Assembly: GCF_000758625.1 (NCBI RefSeq)
Contig: NZ_CP009283.1
Location: 1,623,501-1,687,500 of the forward strand
Length of the DNA stretch: 64,000 nt
Source: Paenibacillus sp. FSL R7-0273
Lineage (GTDB): Bacteria > Bacillota > Bacilli > Paenibacillales > Paenibacillaceae
Direction of reading: 5' to 3'
Part shown: positions 33,897 to 43,133 of the stretch, in pieces
Layout of the letters: each line of letters starts with the position of its first letter
Numbering within the stretch: the first letter of the stretch is position 1
Position numbers and translations under genes: made by a program
Notes under the pieces: generated by a model
The model's database searches: none
What the model was told of the DNA's origin: nothing
The model's input: the letters and a program-made list of their open reading frames with translations, nothing else

Positions 33897-36641
33897 ATGA
33901 CAAAAATACCAGGCACAAGACGTATGTATCGAAAAGGAAATTACGCTAACACGTATACAGAGGTTCCTGCTGTCCATCCCGGTAATGCGTGGCGGGAGGG
34001 CATGATCAGCGGAAACGGGGAGAACGGGTATATCACCTCCGGCTCGCCGTACTCGGACAGCTTTATTTTTCAGTACATGTGGTTTAACTTTCCTTCCATG
34101 GACCCCAGAGTCATTCCGAAGGAGTTAACCGCTCAACTTCCGGATGCCCGGCAGAACGTCCTCGCCCAAAATGATAGCTGGAAGATTACAGATGAGACCG
34201 GCGGGACGAGGAAAAGAACCTTTTACTACAGCTACCATCCGGGACATCAGCTCAGAGTTAACATACCTGATAAAGAAAGTTTTTCCGGTTATGAGAGATG
34301 GACGAACTATGAAACGGCAGAGACGGGAGTGCGCTACAGTGATGAGAATGGGGAGTGGGTCCGCACATCCTTTACCTCCAGGGAGGATAATGTTTCGATA
34401 ACGCAGATTACTGCATCCTCTACAGGGGCCAGGATTCACTTGACCCTCTCCATCGATGATATTTCCGCTTTGAGCGGGGCGTATGCCGGCCCTAACGATT
34501 TGAAGGCGCTGCAATATAAACAGCTGGCGGATTCTAACGCGGATTATCTGGCGCAAGTCGTTCATTACCCGTCCTATCCGGGAAGCGAGCTGGCCTATGG
34601 GGGATACGCAGGCTTGACCCGGGTTGTTGTGGTTAACGGTACAAAGGAAAAAGTATTGTTGGCCGACAGCAGCCTTGAACCGATGAACGTGTCCGGGACA
34701 GCAACCCCTGCGATTCAGGTTAAGGATGCCGATGCCGTATATCTCATTACACGCTCTAGCAGAACGCATTCTATGGGGAGAATAGAAGATTTCTCCGCAA
34801 TGACACAATACGATATTGTAGATCAGCTCTTCCAAGATACGAATGCAGTTGTGCAAAAATATTCGGCTCCGGGCGGCCGGTTCGATTATGATGCGGCTCT
34901 TGCTGCCCATACGGAGAAGCATTCAGCCGAGTTTAACGCAGTAAGCTTCAGCATTGAAGGCGACGGGCAGGATAAGGACGCAGATAACCTGGCCTTAATC
35001 CATGCGCAGCAAGCAACTCCGCAAAGAGTTAATCATGCTTTTATGGAGCAGGTGTACAACCAGGGGAGGTATGCCATGATCTGCTGCAGCGGTGCAAGCG
35101 CGCCGCGCTTGTATGGAATGTGGACGGGGGAATGGAATCCTGGCTGGCGCGGGATTTATACGCTTGATGCCAATGTGAATCTGCAGGTCGCCGCCATGAA
35201 TACGGGCCATTTGACACAAGCACAGCTTGGATATATTACTTTTTTCTTGAGGAACATTCCCGATTTTGAATATAATGCGCGGATGGCGTACGGCATGCAT
35301 GATGCGCTGCAGGTATCCGTTAACTCTGACGGCGACCGCGGGATGCACGTGGAATATGACAATGATTATCCGTTTGAATACTGGAACGCGGGGGCAAGCT
35401 GGTGTCTTTTACCTATCTATGAGTACTGGCAGTGTTACGGAAACCAGCAGATTCCGATTAACGGCAACATGCGGTTCGATGAACTGAAGCCGGTTCTAGG
35501 TGTTAATAATGGCGGCCTGGACGATGAGGAATTCAAGCAGCTTACAGAACAAGGGTATTTGAATCTTGCGGAGGATCTTCTGCTCCCCCTTCTGACCAAG
35601 CAGGCTAACTTCTGGGAGCAGCTCTGTACGCCGGAATACTTCACGGATATTAACGGCAACGCATGCCATCAGCATGGCAAAACCGTACTGAATCCGGGTG
35701 AAAAGTATCTGATCATTCCGGCGTATTCTCCCGAGAATCATCCCATCGGCTATAACAGCACGATCACAGCTAATGCCACCATGGATATTTCAGCCGCGCG
35801 GGATGGCCTATCCATGGTCATTGCAATGGAGCAGGCAGTGAAGAGAGAAGGCTATGAATACGCAATAGCCAGATGGGAATCATTGCTTAAGCTGCTGCCG
35901 GATTATAAATACGATTCGGACGGTGCCCTACGCGAGTGGGCCATGAATGAATATCTGGAGAATAACAACCACCGGCACTTGAGCCATCTCTATGCGGCAT
36001 GGCCTGGCTATGAAACGCAGAACAATCCGGGGCTGGCCCGGGCTGCCAAGACTGCGATTGCCAACAGGGACCAGTATAACACCGGGGATGATACCGCAGG
36101 GCATGGCTGGATGCATAAGGCGCTGGTTCAAGCCAGGCTGAAAAATGGTGATGGCGTGCTCTCCTCACTGCTTCCGATGATGAGGGGTGCGGGATACTAC
36201 AGTTCCTTGATGACAGATCATGATTCTAACAGAAGATGTAACTGCTATTGTTCGGATACCTCCTTCGGCACAGTGGCAGCCGTCAATGAAGCGTTATTAT
36301 TCTCGAATACCGGAGAAATAGAGGTTCTTCCAGCCTTGCCTTCCGATTGGCAAACCGGCTCCATCAATGGGCTTATGGCAAGAACAGGGGCCGAAGTTAA
36401 GGCATTATCCTGGGATTTGCCCGCAGGAACCGTACACGTGACACTGAACTCTCTCAGGGAAGATAATATCATCCGCTTAAAGATTGGGCTTCCATGGACA
36501 AAGGCTGTGGTTAACGGGAGTGAAGCCAAGGTGGAACAGAATGAGCAGGGGGAATATATTCAATTGATCCTTAGTGTAGGGGTAGAGGTTGATGTTGTGT
36601 GGCGGCTGCAGAAAGCGGGAGACGGCAGCGGGTTGGTCTAG
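33897..36641 (+). CDS. GH95-type glycosyl hydrolase, intracellular
   Basis: 914 residues, start ATG 33897 with AGGAGG 7 bases upstream, no signal peptide. The N-terminal beta-sandwich begins NAWREGMISGNGENGY. The (alpha/alpha)6 barrel shows GMWTGEWNPGWRGIYTLDAN and IIPAYSPENHPIG. The C-terminal part has WAMNEYLENNNHRHLSHLYA, the conserved HRHLSHLY motif of GH95, and EVLPALPSDWQTGSINGL at the end. GH95 enzymes remove alpha-L-fucose or alpha-L-galactose, or a related sugar, from plant or host glycans. An intracellular place implies that short oligosaccharides are imported first. A terminator follows at 36649. Confidence 0.85.
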   Translation: MTKIPGTRRMYRKGNYANTYTEVPAVHPGNAWREGMISGNGENGYITSGSPYSDSFIFQYMWFNFPSMDPRVIPKELTAQLPDARQNVLAQNDSWKITDETGGTRKRTFYYSYHPGHQLRVNIPDKESFSGYERWTNYETAETGVRYSDENGEWVRTSFTSREDNVSITQITASSTGARIHLTLSIDDISALSGAYAGPNDLKALQYKQLADSNADYLAQVVHYPSYPGSELAYGGYAGLTRVVVVNGTKEKVLLADSSLEPMNVSGTATPAIQVKDADAVYLITRSSRTHSMGRIEDFSAMTQYDIVDQLFQDTNAVVQKYSAPGGRFDYDAALAAHTEKHSAEFNAVSFSIEGDGQDKDADNLALIHAQQATPQRVNHAFMEQVYNQGRYAMICCSGASAPRLYGMWTGEWNPGWRGIYTLDANVNLQVAAMNTGHLTQAQLGYITFFLRNIPDFEYNARMAYGMHDALQVSVNSDGDRGMHVEYDNDYPFEYWNAGASWCLLPIYEYWQCYGNQQIPINGNMRFDELKPVLGVNNGGLDDEEFKQLTEQGYLNLAEDLLLPLLTKQANFWEQLCTPEYFTDINGNACHQHGKTVLNPGEKYLIIPAYSPENHPIGYNSTITANATMDISAARDGLSMVIAMEQAVKREGYEYAIARWESLLKLLPDYKYDSDGALREWAMNEYLENNNHRHLSHLYAAWPGYETQNNPGLARAAKTAIANRDQYNTGDDTAGHGWMHKALVQARLKNGDGVLSSLLPMMRGAGYYSSLMTDHDSNRRCNCYCSDTSFGTVAAVNEALLFSNTGEIEVLPALPSDWQTGSINGLMARTGAEVKALSWDLPAGTVHVTLNSLREDNIIRLKIGLPWTKAVVNGSEAKVEQNEQGEYIQLILSVGVEVDVVWRLQKAGDGSGLV

Positions 36642-36648
36642 TAATAAG

Positions 36649-36679
36649 AAAACCGCTTTGATCACCAAGGCGGTTTTTT
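36649..36679 (+). terminator. Terminator of the GH95-type gene
   Basis: AAAACCGCTTTG / CAAGGCGGTTTT stem with one G-T pair and six T. Confidence 0.85.
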
Positions 36680-36711
36680 GAATGATTGTCTTCCATCAAT
36701 AGTAGTCATTC

Positions 36712-37182
36712 TTAACGGCATACTCCGAATTTACCTGATAGCCAATCTTCATAAGCATCTTGATGTTGCTGCGCGAATAACTGCGGAAGCTCGTTGTGGG
36801 AGAAGTATCTCAGCTCCAGAGTTTCGTTACCATCAATGGTGAGTTCTCCTTGAATATGTTTACATTGGAAGAAAAATGAGATGGTCTGAGCCCTGTCGCC
36901 ACTGGAATATTGATGATAATACTTTGTGTATACGCCAATCAGGTGCTCTGCTTTGACTTTAAGTCCAGTCTCTTCGTAGATTTCTCGAATCGCAGTTTCT
37001 TCGGCAGATTCCCCTAATTCCATTGCACCTCCTGGAAATCCCCATTGATCACTGTCACCCCGTCTTTGCAGCAAGACCTCATTACGCTCATTGCATATAA
37101 TGCCTCCGGCAAAGTTGAGGAAGATTAAGTCGTGTCCAACTTTGCTTCTAATCCACTTTATATAATTGGTTGCTTCTGTCAT
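36712..37182 (-). CDS. Nudix hydrolase
   Basis: The start at 37182 (MTEATNYIKWIRSKVGHDL) has GGGGAGAG upstream. The 156-residue protein contains a full Nudix box, G-x5-E-x7-REUxEExGU, seen as GAMELGESAEETAIREIYEE followed by TGL, after the strand FAGGIICNERNEVLLQRRGD. The N-terminal IKWIRSKVGHD is common in a Firmicute Nudix subgroup of unknown substrate. It hydrolyses a nucleoside diphosphate linked to another moiety. Single-gene unit. Confidence 0.9.
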   Translation of the reverse strand: MTEATNYIKWIRSKVGHDLIFLNFAGGIICNERNEVLLQRRGDSDQWGFPGGAMELGESAEETAIREIYEETGLKVKAEHLIGVYTKYYHQYSSGDRAQTISFFFQCKHIQGELTIDGNETLELRYFSHNELPQLFAQQHQDAYEDWLSGKFGVCR

Positions 37183-37380
37183 ATACTCTCCCCGATACTG
37201 TGAATTTTGAATATCTGGACCCGAAAAACAGCCCATATTATTTTAACACATATTGGAATACAACTGTCCTCTCGTAGAGCAAAGGAACCAACCAATGACT
37301 TATTTTAAATCAATGAGCGTATAGGACATTCACTGGTGCCGCAAAAACATAAGTATTCAAATCGTAAAGTTTCTGATATA

Positions 37381-37407
37381 GTTTAAACGTAATTATTACG
37401 ATTAAAC
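37381..37407 (+). promoter_or_regulatory. Zur-type operator
   Basis: A 27-base inverted repeat with one mismatch per arm, centred on T. The core ACGTAATTATTACGA matches the Bacillus Zur box TCGTAATNATTACGA at 14 of 15 positions and differs from the Fur box (TGATAATNATTATCA) at two positions in each arm. It overlaps the likely transcription start, with TATAGT at 37377-37382, 23 bases before the start codon of the binding-protein gene. Confidence 0.7.
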
Positions 37408-37429
37408 TACAGGTAAGGAGATTTAAACG

Positions 37430-38461
37430 ATGAAGCATACGAAAATCCTGCTATCAATCTCTATGTTGTTAACCGTTATTCTGCTGGCTGCATGCAGCTC
37501 GTCCATTACGGATCAAACGGCTAATCTTCAGCAGCCGGAGCAATCGGAGCCAGCCGCGGCACTTGTGACGGAATCGCCGGAGGGGTCTTTTCAACCGCAG
37601 CAAATCATTGATGCTTCAGGTGAACAGCTTGAATTTCAATCAAAGGTAGAAAAGGTGGCCTGCGTGGTATCCCTTTGTGTAGATATAGCGGCTGAGCTTG
37701 GAATGGAGCCGGTGGCGATCGGAGAGAGCGGCGTGCGCACCATTGCTGTGGCAGAGGAATTTTACGGGGAGCATGGGACAACCATTCCTTCCATTGGCGG
37801 GAGCTTCTTCGAACCTAATCTGGAGGACATTATAACAGTTAAGCCTGATCTGGTCATTGGATTGCTTGGTGTGCACGATTCCTTGCGTGAAGGGCTTGCA
37901 GGTGCAGTACCTGTGTATCTGGCTCAACCCAAAACATATTCAGATTCCGTTAAGCTTCTGGAGGACATCGGAAGGCTTACAGGACGAACAGACGAAGCCA
38001 AGGCGGCAGCAGAGAGCTTCTTAGGCAAGCTTGAGGAGGCGAAACAGAAAGCGCCAAAGGATAAAAAAGCGCTGATTATGTACGGAACCGATATCAATTT
38101 TTCAATAGTAACCGATAGCGGTCTTGGGGGCTCCGTTTTAAAGGAAGTTAGCCATTACCCGTTCAAGGTGAATGATCCGTCGGAAGATCCTTATGGGGAA
38201 GGAAGTATCCAGTATTCACTAGAAAAGCTGCTGGAAGAGAACCCTGATGTTATTTTTGTAGAAAGCTATTCGTACAGCCCGGGTACAAAAGCTTTGTCCG
38301 AGCAAATGCAGGAGCTGCCTTTATGGAGTAAGCTGAAAGCCGTTCAGGAACAGAACGTGATTGAAGTCCGTTCCCCGATCTGGGGAGACGGCCGTGGAAC
38401 CCGTTCACTTGGGATTCTACTGGATGAAGCGCTGGAAGCCTTGTACCCGGATTTGTTTTAA
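37430..38461 (+). CDS. Metal/metallophore-binding lipoprotein
   Basis: 343 residues with GGTAAGGAG before the ATG. The lipobox is VILLAACSSS, so it is anchored outside the membrane. The mature part is a helical-backbone periplasmic-type binding protein (FepB/BtuF/FhuD fold): VEKVACVVSLCVDIAAELGM, PNLEDIITVKPDLVIGL, DRLTGRTDEA-like domain linker, WSKLKAVQEQNVIEVRS. Substrates of this fold are ferric siderophores, haem or cobalamin, but the operator upstream is Zur-like, which points to zinc or a zinc-chelator complex. The first of three genes. Confidence 0.85.
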   Translation: MKHTKILLSISMLLTVILLAACSSSITDQTANLQQPEQSEPAAALVTESPEGSFQPQQIIDASGEQLEFQSKVEKVACVVSLCVDIAAELGMEPVAIGESGVRTIAVAEEFYGEHGTTIPSIGGSFFEPNLEDIITVKPDLVIGLLGVHDSLREGLAGAVPVYLAQPKTYSDSVKLLEDIGRLTGRTDEAKAAAESFLGKLEEAKQKAPKDKKALIMYGTDINFSIVTDSGLGGSVLKEVSHYPFKVNDPSEDPYGEGSIQYSLEKLLEENPDVIFVESYSYSPGTKALSEQMQELPLWSKLKAVQEQNVIEVRSPIWGDGRGTRSLGILLDEALEALYPDLF

Positions 38462-38481
38462 ACAGGAGAAGGTGAATTCGG

Positions 38482-39513
38482 ATGCAAACGGAACCGCAAA
38501 TCAGCAGGACGGGCAGGAGAGGTTTTCTTGTTCCGGCAGCTATATTGTGCTCGCTGCTTACAGGGGTGGCTATCTTCAATATTAGCTCGGGATCGCCGGA
38601 AATCACGCTGCAGGAGCTTGGCGGCATTCTTTTTCAGCGGACAGGCACTGATCTGCAGAATACCGTGGTCTGGGAGATGAGAATTCCCCGTGTGCTGCTG
38701 GGTCTGCTTGTCGGGATGATGCTAGGTGCTGCAGGCACGCTTATGCAGGCGGCAATGAATAACAAGCTGGCAGGACCTGAGATTCTGGGTGTTTCTTCGG
38801 GCGCCTCGCTTGCCATGGCTGCTGTTACTGTGCTGCATTTGCCGGTTGCAGTTCTTATGCATCCGGTAATCGCCTTATGTGGAGGTCTGCTTGGCGGATT
38901 ATGCGTCGTGCTATCGGCAAAGGGGAGCCGGGGGGCGGCAGGTATGCTTCTGATCGGCATGTCTGTGTCTGCAATTCTGAATGGATTGCTAATTGTTCTG
39001 ATCGCACTGGCGACGAGTAATGACGTGAACCTGCTCTACACCTATCTGCTTGGTTCGCTGGCTAACCGCAGCTGGGATCATATCCTGCCTATGCTGCCGT
39101 GGACCCTTATCGCACTCCCTGTTGCTTTTATGTTTGCCCGCACACTTAATTTGCTGCAGCTGGGAGATGAGGCAGCCGCAGGGCTGGGGATTAAGGTGCT
39201 GCGTGTACGCGTTCTTGTTCTGGGAGTGTGTACGGGATTGGTAGCCATAACCGTTGCCCAATGCGGTCCGATTGGGTATATCGCCCTGATCGCGCCTCAT
39301 ATCATCCGTACCTTGCTGGGGACAGCGGATATACGTCAGATCCTGCCGTTAGCGGTGTTGGCGGGTGGCGTTTTGTTAGTTACGGCAGATACGGTTGCGC
39401 GGCTGTTGTTTTATCCTATGGAAATTCCCGTCGGAGTGTGGACGACACTGCTCGGCGGGGGCGTGTTCCTGCTGCTTTTTTTGAAACGTCAAGGAGGAGG
39501 GAGTAATGATTAA
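38482..39513 (+). CDS. FecCD-family permease 1
   Basis: 343 residues with about nine to ten membrane helices. Typical blocks are WEMRIPRVLLGLLVGMMLGA, GPEILGVSSGASLAMA, LGDEAAAGLGIKVLRVR, CGPIGYIALIAPHIIRTLLG and EIPVGVWTTLLGGGVFLLLF. It forms a channel dimer with the next gene product and takes substrate from the lipoprotein. It follows the lipoprotein gene by 20 bases and overlaps the second permease gene by 8, so the three are one operon. Confidence 0.92.
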   Translation: MQTEPQISRTGRRGFLVPAAILCSLLTGVAIFNISSGSPEITLQELGGILFQRTGTDLQNTVVWEMRIPRVLLGLLVGMMLGAAGTLMQAAMNNKLAGPEILGVSSGASLAMAAVTVLHLPVAVLMHPVIALCGGLLGGLCVVLSAKGSRGAAGMLLIGMSVSAILNGLLIVLIALATSNDVNLLYTYLLGSLANRSWDHILPMLPWTLIALPVAFMFARTLNLLQLGDEAAAGLGIKVLRVRVLVLGVCTGLVAITVAQCGPIGYIALIAPHIIRTLLGTADIRQILPLAVLAGGVLLVTADTVARLLFYPMEIPVGVWTTLLGGGVFLLLFLKRQGGGSND

Positions 39514-40567
39514 GAAAAGGGGGAAGGCAGGGGCTCAAGGACTGAGAATAAAAGGCACCTGTTTTTGTCTTCTGCTGGGCATCTCCGTGATGTTCGTCCT
39601 GCATATTGGACTTGGTAAAGCTTCACTGACGCCTGAGCAGGTTATGCAGGCCTTGTTTCATCACGGCAGCGATGAGGACCTTCGTTATATCGTCTGGAAT
39701 TTAAGATTGCCCCGTGCTCTAATTGCTATTGCTGCCGGATTGATGCTGGGTACTGCCGGGGCCATCCTCCAGGTTGTCATGCGCAATCCGCTTGTGGAGC
39801 CCGGCCTTGTAGGTGCATCCTCCGGGGCTGTGCTGTCTGCGGTGCTCTGGCTTACCTTTGCGGCTGATCCTCTCGTCAAGGGTGTACCGCTTACTGTTAT
39901 CGCCTTATTTGGCGGACTGGGGGCAGTGTTATTGGTGGTTACACTTAATGCCGGACATGCCGGCAATAGGACAAGGCTTGCGCTGATCGGCCTGATTGTG
40001 ACAGCTATACTACAGTCAGCAACCTCGCTATTTCTTTTACAGGGTCAGCAAGGCTTGTCCACCATTTTTTTATGGACGTTTGGTTCCCTGAATGGACGAA
40101 GCTGGTCCAGCTGGACCTTGCTCTGGCCATGGACGATCCTTGGCCTGCTGCTGTCAATGATGTATGCAAAAAAAGCGGAGCTGCTGCAATTAGGGGATGC
40201 TGCCGCCACCGGATTGGGCCTTAACGTAAACAGGTCCAGGGTAATGCTGCTGATCATTGCCTCGGGGCTGACGGCAGCTACGGTTTCTGTGGTAGGAGCT
40301 ATAGGCTTTATTGGACTCATAGGACCGCATATTGCTTCACTGCTTGTAGGACGAAAGCCGTTGGTGCTATTTCCGGCCAGTGCTCTGCTCTCAGCCTTAA
40401 TATTACTGGCTTCCGATTGGATCGGACAAAGCATCACGCTCAGGCTGCCTTTTCCGGGCATGGAGAATCATCAGACCAGCCTGCCGGTGGGGGCGGTTAC
40501 TACGCTGCTGGGGGCACCTTTTTTTCTGTTTTTATTACGCAAATCATTGTTGAACAATAAAGCTTGA
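39506..40567 (+). CDS. FecCD-family permease 2
   Basis: 353 residues; blocks WNLRLPRALIAIAAGLMLGT, NPLVEPGLVGASSGAVL, LGDAAATGLGLNVNRSR, GAIGFIGLIGPHIASLLVG and SLPVGAVTTLLGAPFFLFLL. The start overlaps the previous gene by 8 bases. It is the last gene before the terminator at 40567, and there is no ATPase gene in the operon or nearby, so a shared FecE-type ATPase encoded elsewhere must drive import. Confidence 0.92.
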   Translation: MIKKRGKAGAQGLRIKGTCFCLLLGISVMFVLHIGLGKASLTPEQVMQALFHHGSDEDLRYIVWNLRLPRALIAIAAGLMLGTAGAILQVVMRNPLVEPGLVGASSGAVLSAVLWLTFAADPLVKGVPLTVIALFGGLGAVLLVVTLNAGHAGNRTRLALIGLIVTAILQSATSLFLLQGQQGLSTIFLWTFGSLNGRSWSSWTLLWPWTILGLLLSMMYAKKAELLQLGDAAATGLGLNVNRSRVMLLIIASGLTAATVSVVGAIGFIGLIGPHIASLLVGRKPLVLFPASALLSALILLASDWIGQSITLRLPFPGMENHQTSLPVGAVTTLLGAPFFLFLLRKSLLNNKA

Positions 40568-40599
40568 AACGGCTTGTCTTCGGATGAGCCGTTTTTTTA
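40567..40599 (+). terminator. Terminator of the FecCD operon
   Basis: AAACGGCT / AGCCGTTT stem with seven T. Confidence 0.85.
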
Positions 40600-40697
40600 T
40601 TTTAAATAGCAGAATAATCCGGAATTAGAGACAGCATACATAAATTAGGAGATTGATCCGATAAAATGTAGAGGGAACAGAAGGGTGTGGATGCGTT

Positions 40698-41126
40698 ATG
40701 GATAACCGAAGGGCTATAATGTCCGCACTACTGCGGGTTAGTATGATCATTTTTGTTCATTTCCTGATTGTCCTAAAATTAAAGATTAGACTGGAAAGCT
40801 TTGCATTTGAAAATGCCATACATCTGTTGCAGATGTACCTTTTGCCTATATTGTTACTGAGTGTAAATGCATATTTGTATTCCATGACTGCATCCCGAAA
40901 ACGATTAATGATCTGGTCAGCCGCAAGTATTATTCCAAGTGCTCTATATCTGCTTACGATTCAAAATAACAGTACACTCTCCATTGATGAAGAGCCGCCG
41001 CTTTTATTCGCAAAATACACCTTAGAGCTAGGCCTACTTCTTCCGATGCTTTATTTTACTGTTCAATTCTTACTGCTGTTCGCCTGGCTGTCGGACTGGA
41101 AGGTGAAGAAGGAAGGTATAGACTAA
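40698..41126 (+). CDS. Four-helix membrane protein, hypothetical
   Basis: 142 residues with about four membrane helices (MIIFVHFLIVLKLKI, LLQMYLLPILLLSVNAYLY, LMIWSAASIIPSALYLLTI, GLLLPMLYFTVQFLLLFAWL) and short polar loops. Weak ribosome site. No family recognised. It precedes another small membrane protein gene, and the two may form one unit. Confidence 0.55.
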   Translation: MDNRRAIMSALLRVSMIIFVHFLIVLKLKIRLESFAFENAIHLLQMYLLPILLLSVNAYLYSMTASRKRLMIWSAASIIPSALYLLTIQNNSTLSIDEEPPLLFAKYTLELGLLLPMLYFTVQFLLLFAWLSDWKVKKEGID

Positions 41127-41155
41127 ACTGAAGAATTGTTAAAGGGTGGCTATAT

Positions 41156-41239
41156 GTGAAAAAGATAATCAATCATTTTTACAGGAGCGCAGAGATAATC
41201 CGGACGCCGAGAATTCGACATAGCGGGAGGATAGAATGA
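41156..41239 (+). CDS. Possible 27-residue basic leader peptide
   Basis: GTG 41156 has AAAGGGTGG upstream. The frame is basic (starts MKKIINHFYRSAEIIRTP) and ends in a TGA that overlaps the start of the next gene as ATGA, so it could be a coupled leader. It may also be chance or the remains of a longer gene. Confidence 0.3.
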   Translation: MKKIINHFYRSAEIIRTPRIRHSGRIE

Positions 41240-41562
41240 ACCATAAACATACACTTTTAGGTGTCTTAGGTTTATTCATGAGTGCTTCATTCGGGCTCAT
41301 AACGTTTGATCTTTTTATAAAATTCATCTTTTCATTTGGCGACAGTGTATTCTCCAGAAATAATCCAATGGTCACTCTTCAGTCTCTTTTTTCAATACTA
41401 TTCATCATTGGTATCTTTATATATTTTTTGAGATGGTTAAAAGAGCATGGAAGGAATAAACTAATAGGTTTTAATGTTTTGATTTTTTTTATCTGCCTCA
41501 TTTTTGCGGCTAGAGTATGGAGTGGTTTATCAGAACTCATAAAAATGCTGGGGATGGATTGA
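41236..41562 (+). CDS. Small three-helix membrane protein, hypothetical
   Basis: 108 residues with GGGAGG 6 bases before ATG. Three membrane helices (LLGVLGLFMSASFGLITF, LFSILFIIGIFIYFLRWL, LIGFNVLIFFICLIFAARVW). No motif or family recognised. Possibly one unit with the membrane protein at 40698. Confidence 0.6.
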   Translation: MNHKHTLLGVLGLFMSASFGLITFDLFIKFIFSFGDSVFSRNNPMVTLQSLFSILFIIGIFIYFLRWLKEHGRNKLIGFNVLIFFICLIFAARVWSGLSELIKMLGMD

Positions 41563-41677
41563 ATGATATTAAAAATAAGTATAAAGCGGTTAAGATGGCG
41601 AAATAACCTGCAGTGATAGAGAACATATTGCCCTCATTTCTACAAGTTATTTGCGCAATTTATGATATTCAAAATTA

Positions 41678-42445
41678 TTATGTTAGTGGTTCTAGCTTAA
41701 GTCCTTCGCCGGCCGGTTGCGGTAAATCAAAGCTCCAGTCTACATCAGTATACCTTTTATTAGTAACTGTCCTGATCAGCGTCAGCTTCTCTGGTATATC
41801 GGTCAGGCCGGGAATATCGAAGTACGAAGGACTGTCAGAACCTGCTTGGGGCGCATTAATGATTACGATTTCTCCAAGCTGTGTATGGCCTGTAAACTGG
41901 GCGTCATATGTTTTGCCCGATTCTTCCTGAACAACCCAGCGGTCCTCCTGGAAGCTGTTCACAAATTCACCGCTAATCAGCAGTCTGCCGGAAGGCCCGC
42001 TGCCTGCCCCATTATCTTTGATCTCGAAATCATGCAGCTGCAATACATCTCCTTGTCCTTTAAAGACTGCAGGCTGCTTCTTTAAATCCTCAGGAACAAA
42101 GGTTACTGAATCGTCTGTCTGTACGGGCAGTGAGTAACCGTCCAGCACCAGCCTGATGCTGCTGCTGTCAAAGGGCAGATAAGGAAGGGCGAAGGTCCAT
42201 TGCTGGGCTCTGCTGGCCGGGTCATTGCTCTTGAAGTACCCAATGTCCCAATAGGAGTATCCGTTAAAACCATAATTATTGATGCGGCCGATTTCCTCGC
42301 CTGCTTCATTTTCCAAATGAAATTGAAGTGAAAGCTTCTCACTAAGCTCCGCCGGACTATATTTATCAATCAGCACCGCAAATGCCTCCCGGTCTCCCCC
42401 CAGCACCCTTTCGATGATCAATCTATCTTCGACTGGTTCTGTCAT
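41678..42445 (-). pseudogene. ECF sigma start fused in frame to an anti-sigma end
   Basis: The first 30 residues (EDRLIIERVLGGDREAFAVL then IDKYS) are the N-terminus of an ECF sigma factor, region 2.1. At about residue 31 the sequence switches to PAELSEKLSLQFHLENEAGE, which belongs to the extracellular part of a DUF4179/DUF5643 anti-sigma factor like that at 26872, through to the end. The rest of sigma region 2, region 4, and the sigma-binding and membrane parts of the anti-sigma are all missing. An in-frame deletion of about 1.2-1.5 kb inside a sigma/anti-sigma operon explains it. The frame is intact but neither activity can remain. The ribosome site (GGAGGGC) is still present. Confidence 0.75.
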
Positions 42446-43042
42446 TACAGCCCTCCCATTGTGACGTCTATATCTATAAGACGGGTTGATGCGTTAAATC
42501 TTCTTATTTTTTGAAAAAAATATGGGATACTGCATAGGTTTCGATATAGAACGCAATTATGTTTATAATCTGACGAGAAAACGATCTATCGCTTCCACAG
42601 CTAAGGCCCTTTAGCAGCAGGGTTAAGGTTAGAGGTGTAAGGTGTTAGAAAAACGAGCTGCAAACGCGAAAGCTAAATAAATGCGCCAGGCTGAAATAAC
42701 TGTACTTTCTGCAACTAAACCTGGCTAAATAGCTCCGCTGCAGGTTTTAACTGCACTCTATACATTTATATTTGCCGAAAACGACCGGAAACGGCTTTTT
42801 TGAGGAAAATAGATGTAAAGAATACAGTTATCTCCCTATAAAGACTGATTTCCCTTGTTTTAATTGTACGAAGTACACTTATAACTAATTTGACTCTGAG
42901 CTGACGGACTGAGGTTAACGCTTGGCAGGGGAGATCAATCCGCTGCCCAACGTTTTGCCTAAGGAGGGAACAGGAGCCGTTTGGTTAGCCTCTTAATGAC
43001 GTTCTATACCTATAAATTTATTCTAACTGCCGCGTGTTTAAA
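42446..43042. other. 597-base gap with repeat-like intergenic sequence
   Basis: No convincing gene. From about 42690 to 42900 there are recurrent related pieces: CTGTACTTTCTGCAACTAAA, CTGCACTCTATACATTTATA, TGTAAAGAATACAGTTA and TTGTACGAAGTACACTTATA. This suggests a dispersed intergenic repeat family rather than coding sequence. Confidence 0.45.
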
Positions 43043-43098
43043 TTAAAAAACAGCAGCCCGGCTATACACATTAACATGTATACCCGGGCTGCTGCTGT
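43043..43098 (-). terminator. Terminator of the P-type ATPase gene
   Basis: ACAGCAGCCCGGCTATACA / TGTATACCCGGGCTGCTGCTGT inverted repeat with a T run in the minus-strand sense. Confidence 0.85.
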
Positions 43099-43133
43099 AT
43101 AGGCCCCGAACTCGTGAGCCTCTAGACTCACCG

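Noticed and set aside
37381..37407. Fur box before the FecCD operon
   Set aside because: The arms read CGTAAT rather than GATAAT, so the match to the Zur consensus is better by two positions in each arm.
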